Positions 26,314 through 35,028 of a stretch of 64,000 nucleotides of DNA are shown here, in pieces (within the stretch, counting starts at the first letter, position 1; the number at the start of each line of letters is the position of its first letter). Under the pieces are notes generated by a model, which saw only the letters and a program-made list of their open reading frames with translations, was not told where the DNA came from and did no database searches. Location of the stretch: positions 868,001 to 932,000 of the forward strand of contig CAWGHN010000004.1 of the NCBI GenBank assembly GCA_963822435.1. Direction: 5' to 3'. Made by a program: the position numbers and the translations under genes. This DNA is from JAUYQR01 sp963822435 (GTDB lineage: Bacteria > Pseudomonadota > Alphaproteobacteria > Rhodobacterales > Rhodobacteraceae).

Positions 26314-26655
26314 TCAATTCCGACGCGAGAAAAGCAGACCAACCAGCACCCCAAGGCATAGCACCCCGGCCAGCGAGGCCAAAGGGTGCGCACGTACATC
26401 CCCTTCCAGCCCCTTTTGCAGCGCTTCAATCCTTTGGCGCATCTCTTGAATGGTGCGCAGCGCCTCGTCCGGCGCTTCCCCGGTCACAGCTTTGGCGCGC
26501 GTTGCCAGGTCCTCGGCTTGCAGGGCGCCGTAGCGCTGCAATGACTCTGCCAATGACGTGACATCGGCGCGAAGCTGCTGGAATTCTTTCATCAGATCCT
26601 CACCAGCCGTTTCACGCGTCGACCGGGATTTCGTCTTGTTTTCGGACCCTAGCAT
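26314..26655 (-). CDS. DUF883 family (ElaB/YqjD-like) membrane-anchored protein
   Basis: This 113-residue protein has a charged helical, probably coiled-coil region (residues 20-80; LMKEFQQLRADVTSLAESL, IQEMRQRIEALQKGLEGDVR) and a single C-terminal hydrophobic anchor (HPLASLAGVLCLGVLVGLLF) ending RRN. This is the ElaB/YqjD layout, known in E. coli as inner-membrane proteins that bind ribosomes in stationary phase. ATG 26655 is preceded by GAGGG. It precedes the holin-like gene on the same strand. The 237-nt gap to divergent 26893 holds no element I can assign. Confidence 0.8.
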   Translation of the reverse strand: MLGSENKTKSRSTRETAGEDLMKEFQQLRADVTSLAESLQRYGALQAEDLATRAKAVTGEAPDEALRTIQEMRQRIEALQKGLEGDVRAHPLASLAGVLCLGVLVGLLFSRRN

Positions 26656-26892
26656 CACAATCCCTCGCGTTCTGAAGTTCAGCTAGCGTAACACAGTGGC
26701 GCGAAAGTATCCGGCGATTTGCGTCATTCATGGCATCTGCCATCTTTAGCGGCCCGCCATCAGCGCGATGAACCTGAAAAGCTTTGCATTGGCATGGCGT
26801 TGCAGGCAAACCGTGCCCAAACTGATTTAGCGCAAAGACATCGTTCAAAACGCCGCGTCTAACACGCTGGCGACCATACCCGAGGATGACCC

Positions 26893-27600
26893 ATGAAGCT
26901 TCCCTATCAATCTGCCCATCAGGAATTGCACTATCTGGACCGCGCAGGGTGGCTGCGCGCGGCCGTTCTTGGCGCGAATGACGGGATCGTCTCGGTCTCA
27001 TCGCTGATCGTGGGGGTCGCTGCGGCGGACCCGAGCCGTGCAGCAATTCTCATTGCCGGGGCAGCGGGCCTTGCGGCGGGGGCCATGTCGATGGCAGCGG
27101 GCGAATATGTTTCGGTCTCGTCGCAATCCGATGTCGAACGCGCCGACATCGCGCGCGAACGGCAGGCCCTGATCGACACGCCCGAAGCGGAGGAGCGGGA
27201 GTTGGCCTCCATCTACGAATCCCGCGGGCTTTCGCCCCAGACGGCGGCGCTGGTCGCCCGCGAACTTTCCGAGAAGGATGATCTGGGCGCCCACGTCCGC
27301 GACGAACTGGGTCTTTCCGAAGTTCACGCTGCAAACCCGCTGCAGGCGGCGCTTGCGTCGGGGCTGACGTTCACGGTTGCGGCGGCCGTGCCAGTGGTTG
27401 CGGCGGCGGTGGCCCCGGAGGCCCAGATCATTCCCGCGGTGGTGATTGCCACGCTGATCAGCCTCGCCGGGCTTGGGGCGATCGGCGCGCATGCCGGGGG
27501 GGCGCCGAAGCTGAGGGCAACCTCCCGGGTCCTTTTCTGGGGTGCGGCCGCGATGGCGATAACGGCGGGTGTCGGCCGTATCTTCGGGGTATCGGTGTAA
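26893..27600 (+). CDS. VIT1/CCC1 family transporter (iron or manganese)
   Basis: This 235-residue membrane protein has the VIT family signature GWLRAAVLGANDGIVSVSSLIVGVAAA in the first helix and AAGAMSMAAGEYVSVSSQSDVERADI in the second. A cytosolic helical metal-binding loop with many Glu and Asp follows (about 85-145), then three C-terminal helices. Family members export Fe(II) or Mn(II) from the cytosol; the metal cannot be chosen from sequence. A GAGGA ribosome site precedes the ATG. It is monocistronic, with a 166-nt featureless gap to the converging DUF1194 gene. Confidence 0.9.
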   Translation: MKLPYQSAHQELHYLDRAGWLRAAVLGANDGIVSVSSLIVGVAAADPSRAAILIAGAAGLAAGAMSMAAGEYVSVSSQSDVERADIARERQALIDTPEAEERELASIYESRGLSPQTAALVARELSEKDDLGAHVRDELGLSEVHAANPLQAALASGLTFTVAAAVPVVAAAVAPEAQIIPAVVIATLISLAGLGAIGAHAGGAPKLRATSRVLFWGAAAMAITAGVGRIFGVSV

Positions 27601-27766
27601 CACGCGGCGACCTACACCGTGTCACGACAAAAGCATCCGTCTTGCGCACCATGGCGGTGTGCGCCCGGTTGATCTTGCGTTTTGCGACAGGGCAGCGACA
27701 CTACCTCTGTCTTGTCGTGCCATCAGGTTCCGGCCTGTCGCTCGGCAGGGTCTCGGGGAACATCGG

Positions 27767-28516
27767 TCAGTATCGCCTGCAATCCGGGCCAACCGCATGT
27801 GGACAGACCACCTCGTTCAGTGCCAGCAATTCGCGATGCAGTTTTCGGCGCAATGCGGCGGGAAAGGTTTCCAGGCCTTCGACCTCGATCACAAAGGATC
27901 CGACGCCGCCGATCACCGCAGAGCGGTAGTATTCGCCAGGCCTCGCGTCCTTGTCGGCAATGGCAAGGCCATTGATCGTTATGCCACGGTCTAGGGCGTT
28001 CATGCGCGCAGGTTCAAGCGCGACGCCGCGCGAACGCCCCGTCATCGTATTGGCGCGCCCGTCGCCCGAGATGTCCAGCACCCTACGGTCTGCACATCGT
28101 CCATCTTCCTCGAACAGTTCCGTCGCGGCCAGGATGCCAACCCCGATGTCGGTGTTGCCACTGATCCTGCGTGCCGTTGCAGCCAGTCGACCGGCAAAGC
28201 CCGCAAGGTCATCACTTGATGTGACGCGCTGCCACGAGACGATCTGAACGCCGTAGGCACTGTCGGCCCAGAACAGCGATGCAAGGTCGACCACCCCGGC
28301 GTCGTCAAAAGCCGACTGCACCACCGGGTCCATCAAGGCCGCCACATATCCGGCCTTCTGAATTGCAAATTCCGCGTCTGAAATGCTGCCCGATGCATCC
28401 ATCGCCAGCACCAATGCCACATCCGCACAAGCGGCGTGACCAGTGCCGTAGCCAAAGGACCAGCAACACACGGCCACCGAAACACCTCGCCCAATACGGC
28501 GCATAAAGCACTCCAT
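27767..28516 (-). CDS. DUF1194 exported von Willebrand A-like protein
   Basis: This 249-residue protein has a signal peptide (residues 1 to about 27, ending GHAAC) and a VWA-like fold. It carries the MIDAS motif DASGS in LVLAMDASGSISDAEF, a downstream Thr in SGNTDIGVG and Asp in LDISGDGRAN. DUF1194 proteins are common in Rhodobacterales and of unknown function; metal-dependent adhesion or interaction is inferred from the fold. ATG 28516 is preceded by GGAGGG, which decides the start. It diverges from the regulator pseudogene; the 28517-28757 gap is comparatively AT-rich but has no assignable promoter. Confidence 0.87.
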   Translation of the reverse strand: MECFMRRIGRGVSVAVCCWSFGYGTGHAACADVALVLAMDASGSISDAEFAIQKAGYVAALMDPVVQSAFDDAGVVDLASLFWADSAYGVQIVSWQRVTSSDDLAGFAGRLAATARRISGNTDIGVGILAATELFEEDGRCADRRVLDISGDGRANTMTGRSRGVALEPARMNALDRGITINGLAIADKDARPGEYYRSAVIGGVGSFVIEVEGLETFPAALRRKLHRELLALNEVVCPHAVGPDCRRY

Positions 28517-28757
28517 GTACCCTCCAAAATCATGCGTTCTCAATAATTGTCCCCTGACCATAATGGGCAGGCGTTATGCGAACGCATCGGGACGGCGCGC
28601 TGGGGTTTGCTGGAGCGTCAATTTTCCTCTGCGCAAACGTTATATGCGCGTAAATTTTTGTTGACCGTGCAAGGACAGTCCACACATCGTGGAAAGACAA
28701 TCCGGGAATTGAAGGGAAGCGGCCATTCGCGATGATCCTGCGCATCCCCGGGCACAG

Positions 28758-30650
28758 TTGCGATTGCTTGGTGCCTGCGACATCCGGGGCAGCGCGGGCG
28801 TTGCATTGGCCCAACCCGGCCGAAAGGCTATCGCGCTTTTGGCCTATCTTTGCCTTGCGCCGGGCCAGCGGGCCCCGCGCGAAAAACTGGCTGATCTGCT
28901 TTGGCCCGATCGGCCAAGCACGCAAGCCCGCAACAGCCTGCGTCAGACCATTTCGTTGATCCGCAAACTTCCCATCGGCCAAGAAGATCTGCTTTTGTCG
29001 GACCGTGATCATGTCGGGCTGGCGCCGGGTGGCCTTTGCTGCGACGTGGTGAGCCTGATCGAGCTTTGCGAAGGCCAGAAAAGCGACGCTGGCGACCAGA
29101 TTTCTTCGCTTTACCAAGGCCCGTTCATGGATGGCTTCTTTTCCGGAAGCCCGATCTTCGACGATTGGGCCGCTGCCACCTGAGGCAGGATCGAAACGGT
29201 CGCCGTCCCAACGCTGCACGAAGCGGCCCGGACCTGCCCGCCCGAGAAAGGTCTGACGCTGCTGCGCAAGCTGCTGGACATCGACCCCACGCGCGAGGCG
29301 ACCTACCAGCTTGGCATGGAACTTTATGCCGTTCGGCGGCAGCGGGATCAGGCGCTGCGGCTGTTTGAATCGATGAAGGCAATGCTGGCGCGGGAATATG
29401 GTGTTGGGCCCAGCCATGAAAGCGAACGCATCCGGCAACGCATTCTGGATTCCCTGCCCTTCGAGCGGAGTGAAGGCACCGCGATAATTGGCGCGCGGGG
29501 CAGCAAGATGACGGTCCGCGTGCGTCTGTTCGAAAACCTGTCTGCGACAACCGGGCTTGATGGCTTTCTGAAGGGTCTGCTGGAAGCAACGGTGATCGAA
29601 CTGTCGCAGATCAACGAAATTACCGTGTTGCAAGATGGCCAGCCGTCAGATCCCGCGGATGTAGTGCTCAGCGGCAGCCTTTTGGCAGGCGGGTCGCAAA
29701 TCCAGCTTATCACGCGGGTCACAGACGGCGCGACCGGTCGCCACCTTTCGGGCGAGCGGTTCCGCATCTCGCTGGACGACCAGGTGTCTGCGCTGGAGGG
29801 TATCGCCGAATGCGTCGCGCTTGCGACCAGGTTTGAGTGCCTTCACCACCGCTGGCAATTGCGTGATCTGACGCCCGTCGATGATTTTTCCGTTCGGCTG
29901 TTGGTGCTGAAAGCGCATTGTCGTTACTACGAACTGACCGCCCCTTCGTTGCGAGACGCGATCCGCCTTGCCGAACAGGCACTGGAGACTGATCCGAAAA
30001 GCTTGCGCGCGCAGCGGGTGCTGTCGCTGGCCCTGACCGGCGCGATGGTGCAAGGCGTGATTGCGCGGGATGTGGTAACCGTCCGCCGGGCAATCGAACT
30101 GGCGCGCGGCGTGGCGCAGGCGGTTCCCGAAGACGTGTTCACCCGCTGCGTTCTGGCTTGGGCTCTTGGCAACGATGCACAGCACGAAGCGGCGGTCGAA
30201 GAATTGCGCTACGCAATCCAGCTCAACCCGCGGTATTCCACCCTGCATTCCGACCTTGCCGAACACTACGCCCTGATGGGCTACATCAGCGAGGCCTTGT
30301 CCGAGGTGGAGGAAGCCATCCGCTTGAGCGACGAAGACGTGGTGTCATACTGGCGCTATCACACGGCCGCAGTGGCGCAGTTCGCCGCCGGCAACTACAC
30401 CGCTGCCCTGCACAACGCCCGCCGGGCGATGCGGGCCAAACCGGGGCTTCTGCGCGGTGCGGTCTATCTGGCAGCCTCGGCGGCCGCGCTTGGGCTGGAT
30501 GATGAGGCAACCCGGGCGGTCGATCGGATCAAGCGCGAACATCCCGACCTGACGCTTCAGAACCTGACACCGGGCCTGGTTCCGCGCTTCGTGCACGATA
30601 TCCACCATCAGCAGTTGATGACCCATTTACGGGCTGCCGGGCTGACCTGA
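28758..30650 (+). pseudogene. BTAD/SARP-type transcriptional regulator with internal TGA
   Basis: One continuous reading frame is interrupted only by TGA at 29181-29183. The first part (28758-29183) has the winged-helix of SARP-like activators (GRKAIALLAYLCLAPG, LADLLWPDRP, LRQTISLIRKL) and the start of the BTAD domain (PFMDGFF, FDDWAAAT). The second part continues in the same frame: 44 codons after the stop comes MELYAVRRQRDQALRLFESMKAMLAREYGVGPS, the BTAD end, here abbreviated over two motifs. A sensor-like region and TPR-type repeats (about 30150-30600; AVEELRYAIQLNPRYSTLHSDLAEHY) follow. The first start is uncertain (TTG 28758 or a rare ATT 28725 behind GAAGGGA). The downstream part alone could be translated from 29316. 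Confidence 0.8.
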
Positions 30651-30671
30651 ACGCACCCGCCCCTGCCGCGC

Positions 30672-31634
30672 CTAGCCCTTGCAGCGCGCAACAGCACCGC
30701 CTTGCCGGCTCCATTCGGCATACCAGGTCTTGAACAACTTGAACTGCGCCTCGGCGTAGCCGCGTTGGCTTGCGCTGAGTTCATCCGTTTCGATGAAGTT
30801 CAGCGCATATTCCATTTCGCCCTGCAAGAACAGCATATGCTTGAAATACAACACAAGATCCGGGCCTTCATCAAAGGAGGAAAGCACCTGGAACGCGGCC
30901 TCAAGCTCCAGCGCTTTCTGACGTGCTTCCACGTCTCCCGCAGCAGCCGCCCGAGAAAGATTGCACAGTGTCAGCACTTCATGCGGCAACACGACGCCAA
31001 TTCCGGTGATTGCCCCCACAGCGCCGCAGTTGACATACCCATGCACGACGCCGGTATCCACGCCGACCATCAAGGTCACGTCATCATCAGCCGAGGTGAT
31101 GAATTCACCAGCATAACGCGTGTCTGCCGGGCCGCCGAATTCCTTGAAACCCACCAGGTTTGGATGTTCGGCGCGCAAGGCGTTGAAAAGGTCCGCCCGG
31201 GTCGCAAACCCGTAGTAGGGACTGTTGTAGATGATCGCCGGCAGATCAGGTGCCGCCGACAGGATCGCCTTGAAGTGCGCCCGCTGTGCCGCAGGCGAGG
31301 GGCCGCGCGACAACACGCGGGGAATGACCATCAGGCCATGCGCACCGACCTTGGCCGCATGCCGGGTAATCGCCACTGCCGACGCTGTGTTGATTGCGCC
31401 GGTGCCGACGATCACCTTGACGCCCGCATTTACGAGACGCTCCACCCCTTCCATCCGCTGCGCGTCGGTCAAGAGCGGCCAATCACCCATCGACCCGCAG
31501 TAGACCACGGCGGACATCCCCGCAGCGATCAACTCCTTGCCCTTGCGGACCAAGGCATCAAAATCAGGCGCGCGGTCCGGTGTGCAAGGGGTCATCAGTG
31601 CGGGAATGACACCTGAAAAGATATCGGCCTTCAT
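30672..31634 (-). CDS. DapA/NanA-family lyase, candidate pyrroline-hydroxycarboxylate deaminase
   Basis: This 320-residue TIM barrel of the dihydrodipicolinate synthase/N-acetylneuraminate lyase superfamily has the Schiff-base Lys in LVGFKEFGG and the catalytic Tyr in IIYNSPYYG. GSMGDWPLLT replaces the usual GTTGE motif region. Relatives next to hydroxyproline genes act as 1-pyrroline-4-hydroxy-2-carboxylate deaminase; neighbouring aconitase-X and amino-acid transport genes suggest that here. It is not biosynthetic DapA. ATG 31634 follows AGGAG. A candidate GntR operator lies 78-90 nt upstream. Confidence 0.8.
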   Translation of the reverse strand: MKADIFSGVIPALMTPCTPDRAPDFDALVRKGKELIAAGMSAVVYCGSMGDWPLLTDAQRMEGVERLVNAGVKVIVGTGAINTASAVAITRHAAKVGAHGLMVIPRVLSRGPSPAAQRAHFKAILSAAPDLPAIIYNSPYYGFATRADLFNALRAEHPNLVGFKEFGGPADTRYAGEFITSADDDVTLMVGVDTGVVHGYVNCGAVGAITGIGVVLPHEVLTLCNLSRAAAAGDVEARQKALELEAAFQVLSSFDEGPDLVLYFKHMLFLQGEMEYALNFIETDELSASQRGYAEAQFKLFKTWYAEWSRQGGAVARCKG

Positions 31635-31711
31635 GCGGGGCTCCTGTGGCAACGTCCGATGATCGCAAAAGCGTACGGCGGGGCGGTGCCCGGATTCGCT
31701 CTTCCGCTATA

Positions 31712-31724
31712 ATACATAATGTAT
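31712..31724. promoter_or_regulatory. Candidate GntR operator 1 (upstream of lyase gene)
   Basis: The perfect inverted repeat ATACAT-A-ATGTAT is followed by ATTTCTT. The core ATAC-N5-GTATATTTCTT recurs at 32691-32711, upstream of the transporter genes. These are the two places a pathway-specific GntR regulator should bind. Binding is inferred. Confidence 0.6.
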
Positions 31725-31751
31725 ATTTCTTGTCGACAGGTTCCTTGCGGC

Positions 31752-32453
31752 CTAGAGCTGGATGTTCTGCCGTTGATCCCACGACAGCAGTTTCTGGATC
31801 TGAGTTACGATCTGATCGGCATGAGCCTTGGCCAGACGGTCCGAGGTTTCCACGTCGCGGGCGGTTATCGCCGCGATGATATCTTCGTGCTCTTCGATCA
31901 CCGAGGGCGGCGGGCGATCGTTGAAGGACTGGTAGTACAAGCGCAAAAGCCGCCGACCATCGTCCAGCAGCCGCTCGAACAGCGCCCGATAATAGGGGTT
32001 CCGCCCGGCTTCGGCTATGGCTGCATGGAAATCGCGGTTCGTCCCGATCATCGCCAGCGCATCGTGGTTGGCGACAGCGGCGGCAAAGTCTCGCTGGTGG
32101 GCCTTGATCACCTCCAGATCGCCCGCCTGCCAATTCTGCGCGGCCAGACGGGTGGTCACACGGTACATCAGCGTGATCGCATCAAAGAAGGTGTGCAGGT
32201 TCAGAAAATCTATGTTCGACACCATTGTCGATCGGTTCGGCAGCGTGTCGATCAGACCCTCTGTGGCCAGTCGCGCCAAGGCTTCACGAATGGGGGTGCG
32301 TGACAGCGATAGCCGCTCTGCCAACTGGACCTCGTCGATCGGGCTTCCGGGCGGAAGGGTCAGGTCCAGAATCTCGGTGCGCAACAGGTCGTAGGCCTTT
32401 TTGACCCCAGAGCCGCGCTTGCGTTCGGGTATGGCAGCGGCAGTGTCATCCAT
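31752..32453 (-). CDS. GntR-family (FadR/FCD subfamily) transcriptional regulator
   Basis: This 233-residue regulator has an N-terminal winged helix (residues about 18-80; QLAERLSLSRTPIREALARLATEGLI is the recognition region) and a C-terminal all-helical FCD ligand domain. Likely metal-site residues are in NRDFHAAIAEAG and VIEEHEDIIAAI. It lies between the lyase gene, same strand, and the divergent ABC transporter, so it probably controls both. ATG 32453 is preceded by GAGGGGG. A GTG at 32480 is the alternative start. The effector is probably an imino acid or its breakdown product. Confidence 0.9.
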   Translation of the reverse strand: MDDTAAAIPERKRGSGVKKAYDLLRTEILDLTLPPGSPIDEVQLAERLSLSRTPIREALARLATEGLIDTLPNRSTMVSNIDFLNLHTFFDAITLMYRVTTRLAAQNWQAGDLEVIKAHQRDFAAAVANHDALAMIGTNRDFHAAIAEAGRNPYYRALFERLLDDGRRLLRLYYQSFNDRPPPSVIEEHEDIIAAITARDVETSDRLAKAHADQIVTQIQKLLSWDQRQNIQL

Positions 32454-32690
32454 CGAAAGCCCCCTCACGGTCGACTGCATGATTAGGGGGCTACCGCAGG
32501 CAGATCAACACCTCTCCAGCGTTTCGCCACTGAGGGGGCCCCCGAACCGGGCAGGCCTGAAATCGCGCCGTTTTTTCTGGCGTCTGACAACGATTTTTCA
32601 GCCATGCGGCCGGATTCGATCACACAGCGCCCGGACAGTCCGCAAGCCGTGTGAAACCCAGCCGTCCGCGTGGATGTGCCCGGGACTTAG

Positions 32691-32705
32691 TATACAAAAA
32701 GTATA
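32691..32705. promoter_or_regulatory. Candidate GntR operator 2 (upstream of ABC transporter)
   Basis: TATAC-AAAAA-GTATA is a perfect 5+5 inverted repeat followed by TTTCTT. It shares ATAC-N5-GTATATTTCTT with 31712-31731. It lies in the 356-nt divergent region 32454-32809, which otherwise contains one weak promoter candidate and nothing else I can assign. Confidence 0.6.
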
Positions 32706-32721
32706 TTTCTTAGATTTTATC

Positions 32722-32750
32722 TTGTGCCACACGGGGTCGCAGAACATAGT
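32722..32750 (+). promoter_or_regulatory. Possible promoter of the ABC transporter operon
   Basis: TTGTGC and CATAGT are spaced by 17 bp and end 60 nt before the start codon of the binding-protein gene. The -10 box is weak, so this is a low-confidence reading. Confidence 0.3.
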
Positions 32751-32809
32751 TTGTTCAGGATAACGGCCTGTCGAATCAATAAACAATGATACCAACGGGA
32801 GAGTTACAG

Positions 32810-33616
32810 ATGAAAACATCCATCATTCTTGGCAGCTTACTTGCCGCAACATGCCTTGGAACTGCGGCATCCGCAGACAAGCTTGACGACATCATGGCAT
32901 CCGGAACGCTGCGCTGCGCGGTCGTGCTTGATTTTCCGCCCATGGGGTCGCGCGACGCGGATAACAACCCGATCGGCTTCGACGTCGATTATTGCAACGA
33001 TCTTGCAAAGGCCTTGGGCGTAACTGCCGAGATTGTCGAAACGCCCTTCCCCGACCGTATTCCCGCGCTTGTCTCCGGTCGTGTCGATATTGGTGTGGCC
33101 TCCACCTCTGACACGCTGGAGCGCGCCAAGACGGTCGGATTCACCATTCCCTATTTTGCCTTCACCAACGTGGTTCTGACCCGCGAAGGCGCCGGGATCG
33201 AGAAGTTCGAAGATATGAACGGCAAGACTGTCGGTTCGGTCAGCGGCACCTTCGAAGGCATCGCGCTGGAAGAAAACGTCAAGGGCTGGGGCGCGGGTGA
33301 GTTCCGTCCCTATCAAAGCCAGGCCGACGTGTTCCTCGCGTTGTCGCAGGGCCAGATCGACGCCACGGTCGTCACGTCCACCGTGGCTTCTTCGATCGTC
33401 GAAAGCGGGCAATACGAAGGGCTGGTCATCAAGGGGGATGCCCCCTACCCCGTGGACTATGTCGGCCTGATCGCGCTGCGTCAGGAATACGGGATGCTCA
33501 ACTATCTGGACCTGTTCATCAACCAGCAGGTCCGCTCGGGCCGGTATCAAGAGCTGTATGACAAATGGGTTGGTGGGGCCGCCCCAAAACTGACAATCGA
33601 CAACGTCTACCGTTGA
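32810..33616 (+). CDS. Polar amino-acid ABC transporter, substrate-binding protein
   Basis: This 268-residue periplasmic protein of the SBP_bac_3 family has a signal peptide (residues 1 to about 22, ending TAASA). Core elements are GTLRCAVVLDFPPMG, NPIGFDVDYCNDLAKALG, VDIGVASTSDTLERAKTVGFTIPYF and a C-terminal YQELYDKWVGG. The family binds polar amino acids such as glutamine, histidine, arginine or imino acids. The Arg of the usual ligand-carboxylate position is not obvious (SDTLERAKTV). Its operon encodes two permeases and an ATPase downstream, and a strong hairpin separates it from them. Confidence 0.9.
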   Translation: MKTSIILGSLLAATCLGTAASADKLDDIMASGTLRCAVVLDFPPMGSRDADNNPIGFDVDYCNDLAKALGVTAEIVETPFPDRIPALVSGRVDIGVASTSDTLERAKTVGFTIPYFAFTNVVLTREGAGIEKFEDMNGKTVGSVSGTFEGIALEENVKGWGAGEFRPYQSQADVFLALSQGQIDATVVTSTVASSIVESGQYEGLVIKGDAPYPVDYVGLIALRQEYGMLNYLDLFINQQVRSGRYQELYDKWVGGAAPKLTIDNVYR

Positions 33617-33637
33617 CATGATCTGACGCCAAATCGG

Positions 33638-33662
33638 AAAAGAGGGCACAACGCCCTCTTTT
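33638..33662 (+). terminator. Strong hairpin between binding-protein and permease genes
   Basis: A perfect 10-bp stem AAAAGAGGGC/GCCCTCTTTT with a 5-nt loop starts 22 nt after the stop codon, and the stem itself ends in TTTT. It probably lets most transcripts end here and protects the 3' end, so the binding protein is made in excess of the membrane components. Confidence 0.75.
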
Positions 33663-33697
33663 CTAACTTGGACCCTCCGCAACGAGGACGTGCCAGA

Positions 33698-34363
33698 ATG
33701 TTCAACTATACCTTTCAGTGGCGCCAAGCCCTTCAGAAGCTTCCGTTGCTACTGGATGGCGCACTGGTGACCTTGCAGATCGCGTTGATGTCGATGGCCA
33801 TGGGCATCGTCTTCGCGGTGGTCCTCGCGGTCGCGCGAAACTCCCGGTCGACGTGGGTTTCGGCGCCAGCCACCGCTTGGGTCGAGGTGTCGCGCAACAC
33901 GCCCGCCTTGTTTCAGATCTACATGGCGCACTTCGGCCTTGGCTCGTTCGGGATCCATCTTAGCCCCTATATAGCCCTGCTGGCTGGCATCACCTTCAAC
34001 AACGCCGGCTATCTGGCCGAAACCTTTCGCGGCGCCTTGCGCGCCATTCCCGGCACCCAATTGCGCGCGGCCCGGTCGCTTGGCATGCCTTCGCTTCAGG
34101 CGTTTCGCCTGGTCATCATGCCGCAGATGTTCCGTATCGCGTTTCTTCCTACGACCAACCAGATGGTCTGGGCCATCCTGATGACATCGCTTGGCGTCAC
34201 CGTAGGAATGAACAGCGATCTTGCCGGCGTGACGCAGGACATCAACGTCCGCAGCTTCCGAACCTTTGAAATCTTCGCAATTGCGGCGGTGATCTACTAC
34301 CTGATCGCCAAGGCGGTGACCCTTGGCGCACGCCTTATGGCCGCGCGTCTGTTCCGGTATTGA
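33698..34363 (+). CDS. Polar amino-acid ABC transporter permease 1
   Basis: This 221-residue HisM/GlnP-type permease has about five transmembrane helices. The ATPase-contact (EAA) loop reads LRAIPGTQLRAARSLGMPSLQAFRLVIMPQ. VSRNTPALFQIYM matches the conserved segment after helix 2. ATG 33698 follows GAGGACG; an earlier TTG at 33668 lies in the hairpin tail. It pairs with the next permease as a heterodimer. Confidence 0.92.
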   Translation: MFNYTFQWRQALQKLPLLLDGALVTLQIALMSMAMGIVFAVVLAVARNSRSTWVSAPATAWVEVSRNTPALFQIYMAHFGLGSFGIHLSPYIALLAGITFNNAGYLAETFRGALRAIPGTQLRAARSLGMPSLQAFRLVIMPQMFRIAFLPTTNQMVWAILMTSLGVTVGMNSDLAGVTQDINVRSFRTFEIFAIAAVIYYLIAKAVTLGARLMAARLFRY

Positions 34364-34374
34364 GGGGGTGGCCA

Positions 34375-35028
34375 ATGTTTGACACCGCACTGACCCTGAG
34401 CGACCTGATGTTCCTTATCAAGGGCGCGGGCATGACGCTGGCCGTCACCTTCTTTGCGGTGACGGGCGGCACCTTGCTTGGGCTGCTGTTTGGCGTGCTT
34501 CGCGCGCAGATCAGCGTATGGGCCGCCCTGCCCCTGATCTTTGTGCTTGATGTGTTCCGGTCGGTTCCCCTGCTTATCCAGTTGGTCCTCGCCAATGCCT
34601 TTCAGGCGATTGCCGGGCTGAACATGCCGCCCTTCGCCACCTCGTGCATTGTGCTGGCGCTTTACACATCAGCCTACTGCACCGAAATCGTGCGCGGCGC
34701 GATTGACGCGGTGCCGACGGTGACGCGCCGCGCCGCACGGTCGCTGGGGCTGAGCTGGGGTCAGGACATGCGCTACATCGTCTTTCCGATGGCCCTGCGG
34801 GTGGCCCTGCCAAGCTGGATCGGCCTGACCCTTGGCGTGATGAAAGACTCCGCGCTGGTTTTGTGGTTGGGTCTGATCGAACTGCTTCGATCGGGTCAGA
34901 TCCTTGTCACGCGGCTGCAAGAACCGATGTTCATCCTGATGGTCGTAGGCGCGATCTATTTTCTGATGAGCTTTCCCATAGCCCGTCTGGGTGGCCAGCT
35001 CGAAAAAAGGTGGCGCGAAAATGATTGA
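34375..35028 (+). CDS. Polar amino-acid ABC transporter permease 2
   Basis: This 217-residue permease has the EAA loop IDAVPTVTRRAARSLGLSWGQDMRYIVFPMA and the conserved VFRSVPLLIQL. ATG 34375 follows GAGGGGG 11 nt after the previous gene's stop; the in-frame TTG at 34360 would overlap it. The stop overlaps the ATPase start by 8 nt, indicating coupled synthesis. Confidence 0.92.
   Translation: MFDTALTLSDLMFLIKGAGMTLAVTFFAVTGGTLLGLLFGVLRAQISVWAALPLIFVLDVFRSVPLLIQLVLANAFQAIAGLNMPPFATSCIVLALYTSAYCTEIVRGAIDAVPTVTRRAARSLGLSWGQDMRYIVFPMALRVALPSWIGLTLGVMKDSALVLWLGLIELLRSGQILVTRLQEPMFILMVVGAIYFLMSFPIARLGGQLEKRWREND

Noticed and set aside
25925..26655. Prophage remnant suggested by a holin-like protein
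   Set aside because: No other phage gene, attachment site or integrase nearby; DUF883 plus holin-family pairs are common chromosomal genes.
29181..29183. TGA read as selenocysteine in the BTAD regulator
   Set aside because: No Cys/Sec is expected at this place in the domain and no SECIS-like hairpin was noticed just downstream.
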